This document shows, piece after piece, positions 51,841 through 51,869 of a stretch of DNA of 51,869 nucleotides. The stretch is taken from contig DYNA01000007.1 in the NCBI GenBank assembly GCA_020721325.1, forward strand, positions 1-51,869, given 5' to 3'. This stretch comes from Paludibacter propionicigenes. Its GTDB lineage: Bacteria; Bacteroidota; Bacteroidia; Bacteroidales; JAIFNL01. The translations under genes were made by a program, and so were the position numbers. The notes under the pieces were generated by a model that worked only from the letters and a program-made list of their open reading frames with translations, searched no databases and was not told the origin of the DNA. How positions within the stretch are numbered: the stretch's first letter is position 1; every line of letters starts with the position of its first letter.

Positions 51841-51869
51841 CAAAAAACACTATTTATACTTTAAACTAT

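Larger units (their letters stand above)
51456..51869. other. Gene-free end region with repeats R1 and R2
   Basis: Holds an inverted repeat (51505-51521 with 51563-51580), repeat R1 copy 3 on the minus strand, a long copy of repeat R2 (about 51640-51840) and a terminator at its end. No gene is seen. Confidence 0.6.

Noticed and set aside
1-51869. tRNA or rRNA genes
   Set aside because: No cloverleaf with conserved T-loop or rRNA-like block was found on reading; a tRNAscan run would settle it.

Overview
The window is about 52 kb of very AT-rich DNA from a member of the Bacteroidota. The evidence is gene content and promoter style: Bacteroidota-type TonB receptor, CusA-TolC fusion, FecR/ECF pair, LVIVD and DUF3098 proteins, a PID-type C-terminal sorting tail, promoters of the form TAnnTTTG, and few Shine-Dalgarno sites. 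I cannot name the genus. No rRNA, tRNA, integrase or transposase gene was recognised.

Layout. 0.2-5.7 kb: heavy-metal efflux operon (RND pump fused to a TolC-like channel, then an adaptor lipoprotein). 6.4-10.8 kb: a response regulator, a GHKL ATPase fused to a PD-(D/E)XK nuclease-like domain (a defence candidate), and a glycosyltransferase. 11-20 kb: surface and exported proteins (SPOR-like lipoprotein, LVIVD lipoprotein, small PID-tail protein, exported WD40-caspase) around an unusual array of about 19 units with a 41-53 bp period. 20-25.4 kb: DEAD-box helicase, TsaB, FecR, ECF sigma factor and an exported carboxypeptidase-regulatory-like protein. 25.5-32.6 kb: a tight five-gene operon of TonB receptor, AmpG-like MFS transporter, HemN, HemG and HemH. 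It covers only the last three steps of haem synthesis and suggests import and conversion of a porphyrin precursor. 33-34.7 kb: a Crp-family regulator with a response regulator. 35.2-43.5 kb: chemotaxis cluster (MCP, response regulator, large helical protein with a CheZ-like D-x3-Q motif, STAS protein, CheY, CheA, CheW) without CheR or CheB.

43.5-48.7 kb is accessory DNA packed with palindromes and dispersed repeats. Its centre is an EcoRV-type restriction-modification pair that sits as a complete integron-style gene cassette. Two attC-like folded sites flank it, and each cassette's first bases are an exact 9-base complement of the R'' box in its own attC. A second, nearly gene-less cassette precedes it. 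No integrase is in the window, so this looks like a cluster of attC sites lacking an integrase. Just downstream is an operon of an unrecognised protein and an unusual fusion of an acyl carrier protein domain with a beta/gamma-crystallin-like domain, behind a textbook TTTG-N19-TAnnTTTG promoter and a long leader. 48.7-51.9 kb returns to housekeeping genes: a UvrD/PcrA helicase and a DUF3098 membrane protein.

Nearly every intergenic stretch carries dispersed repeats. At least three families recur across the window.
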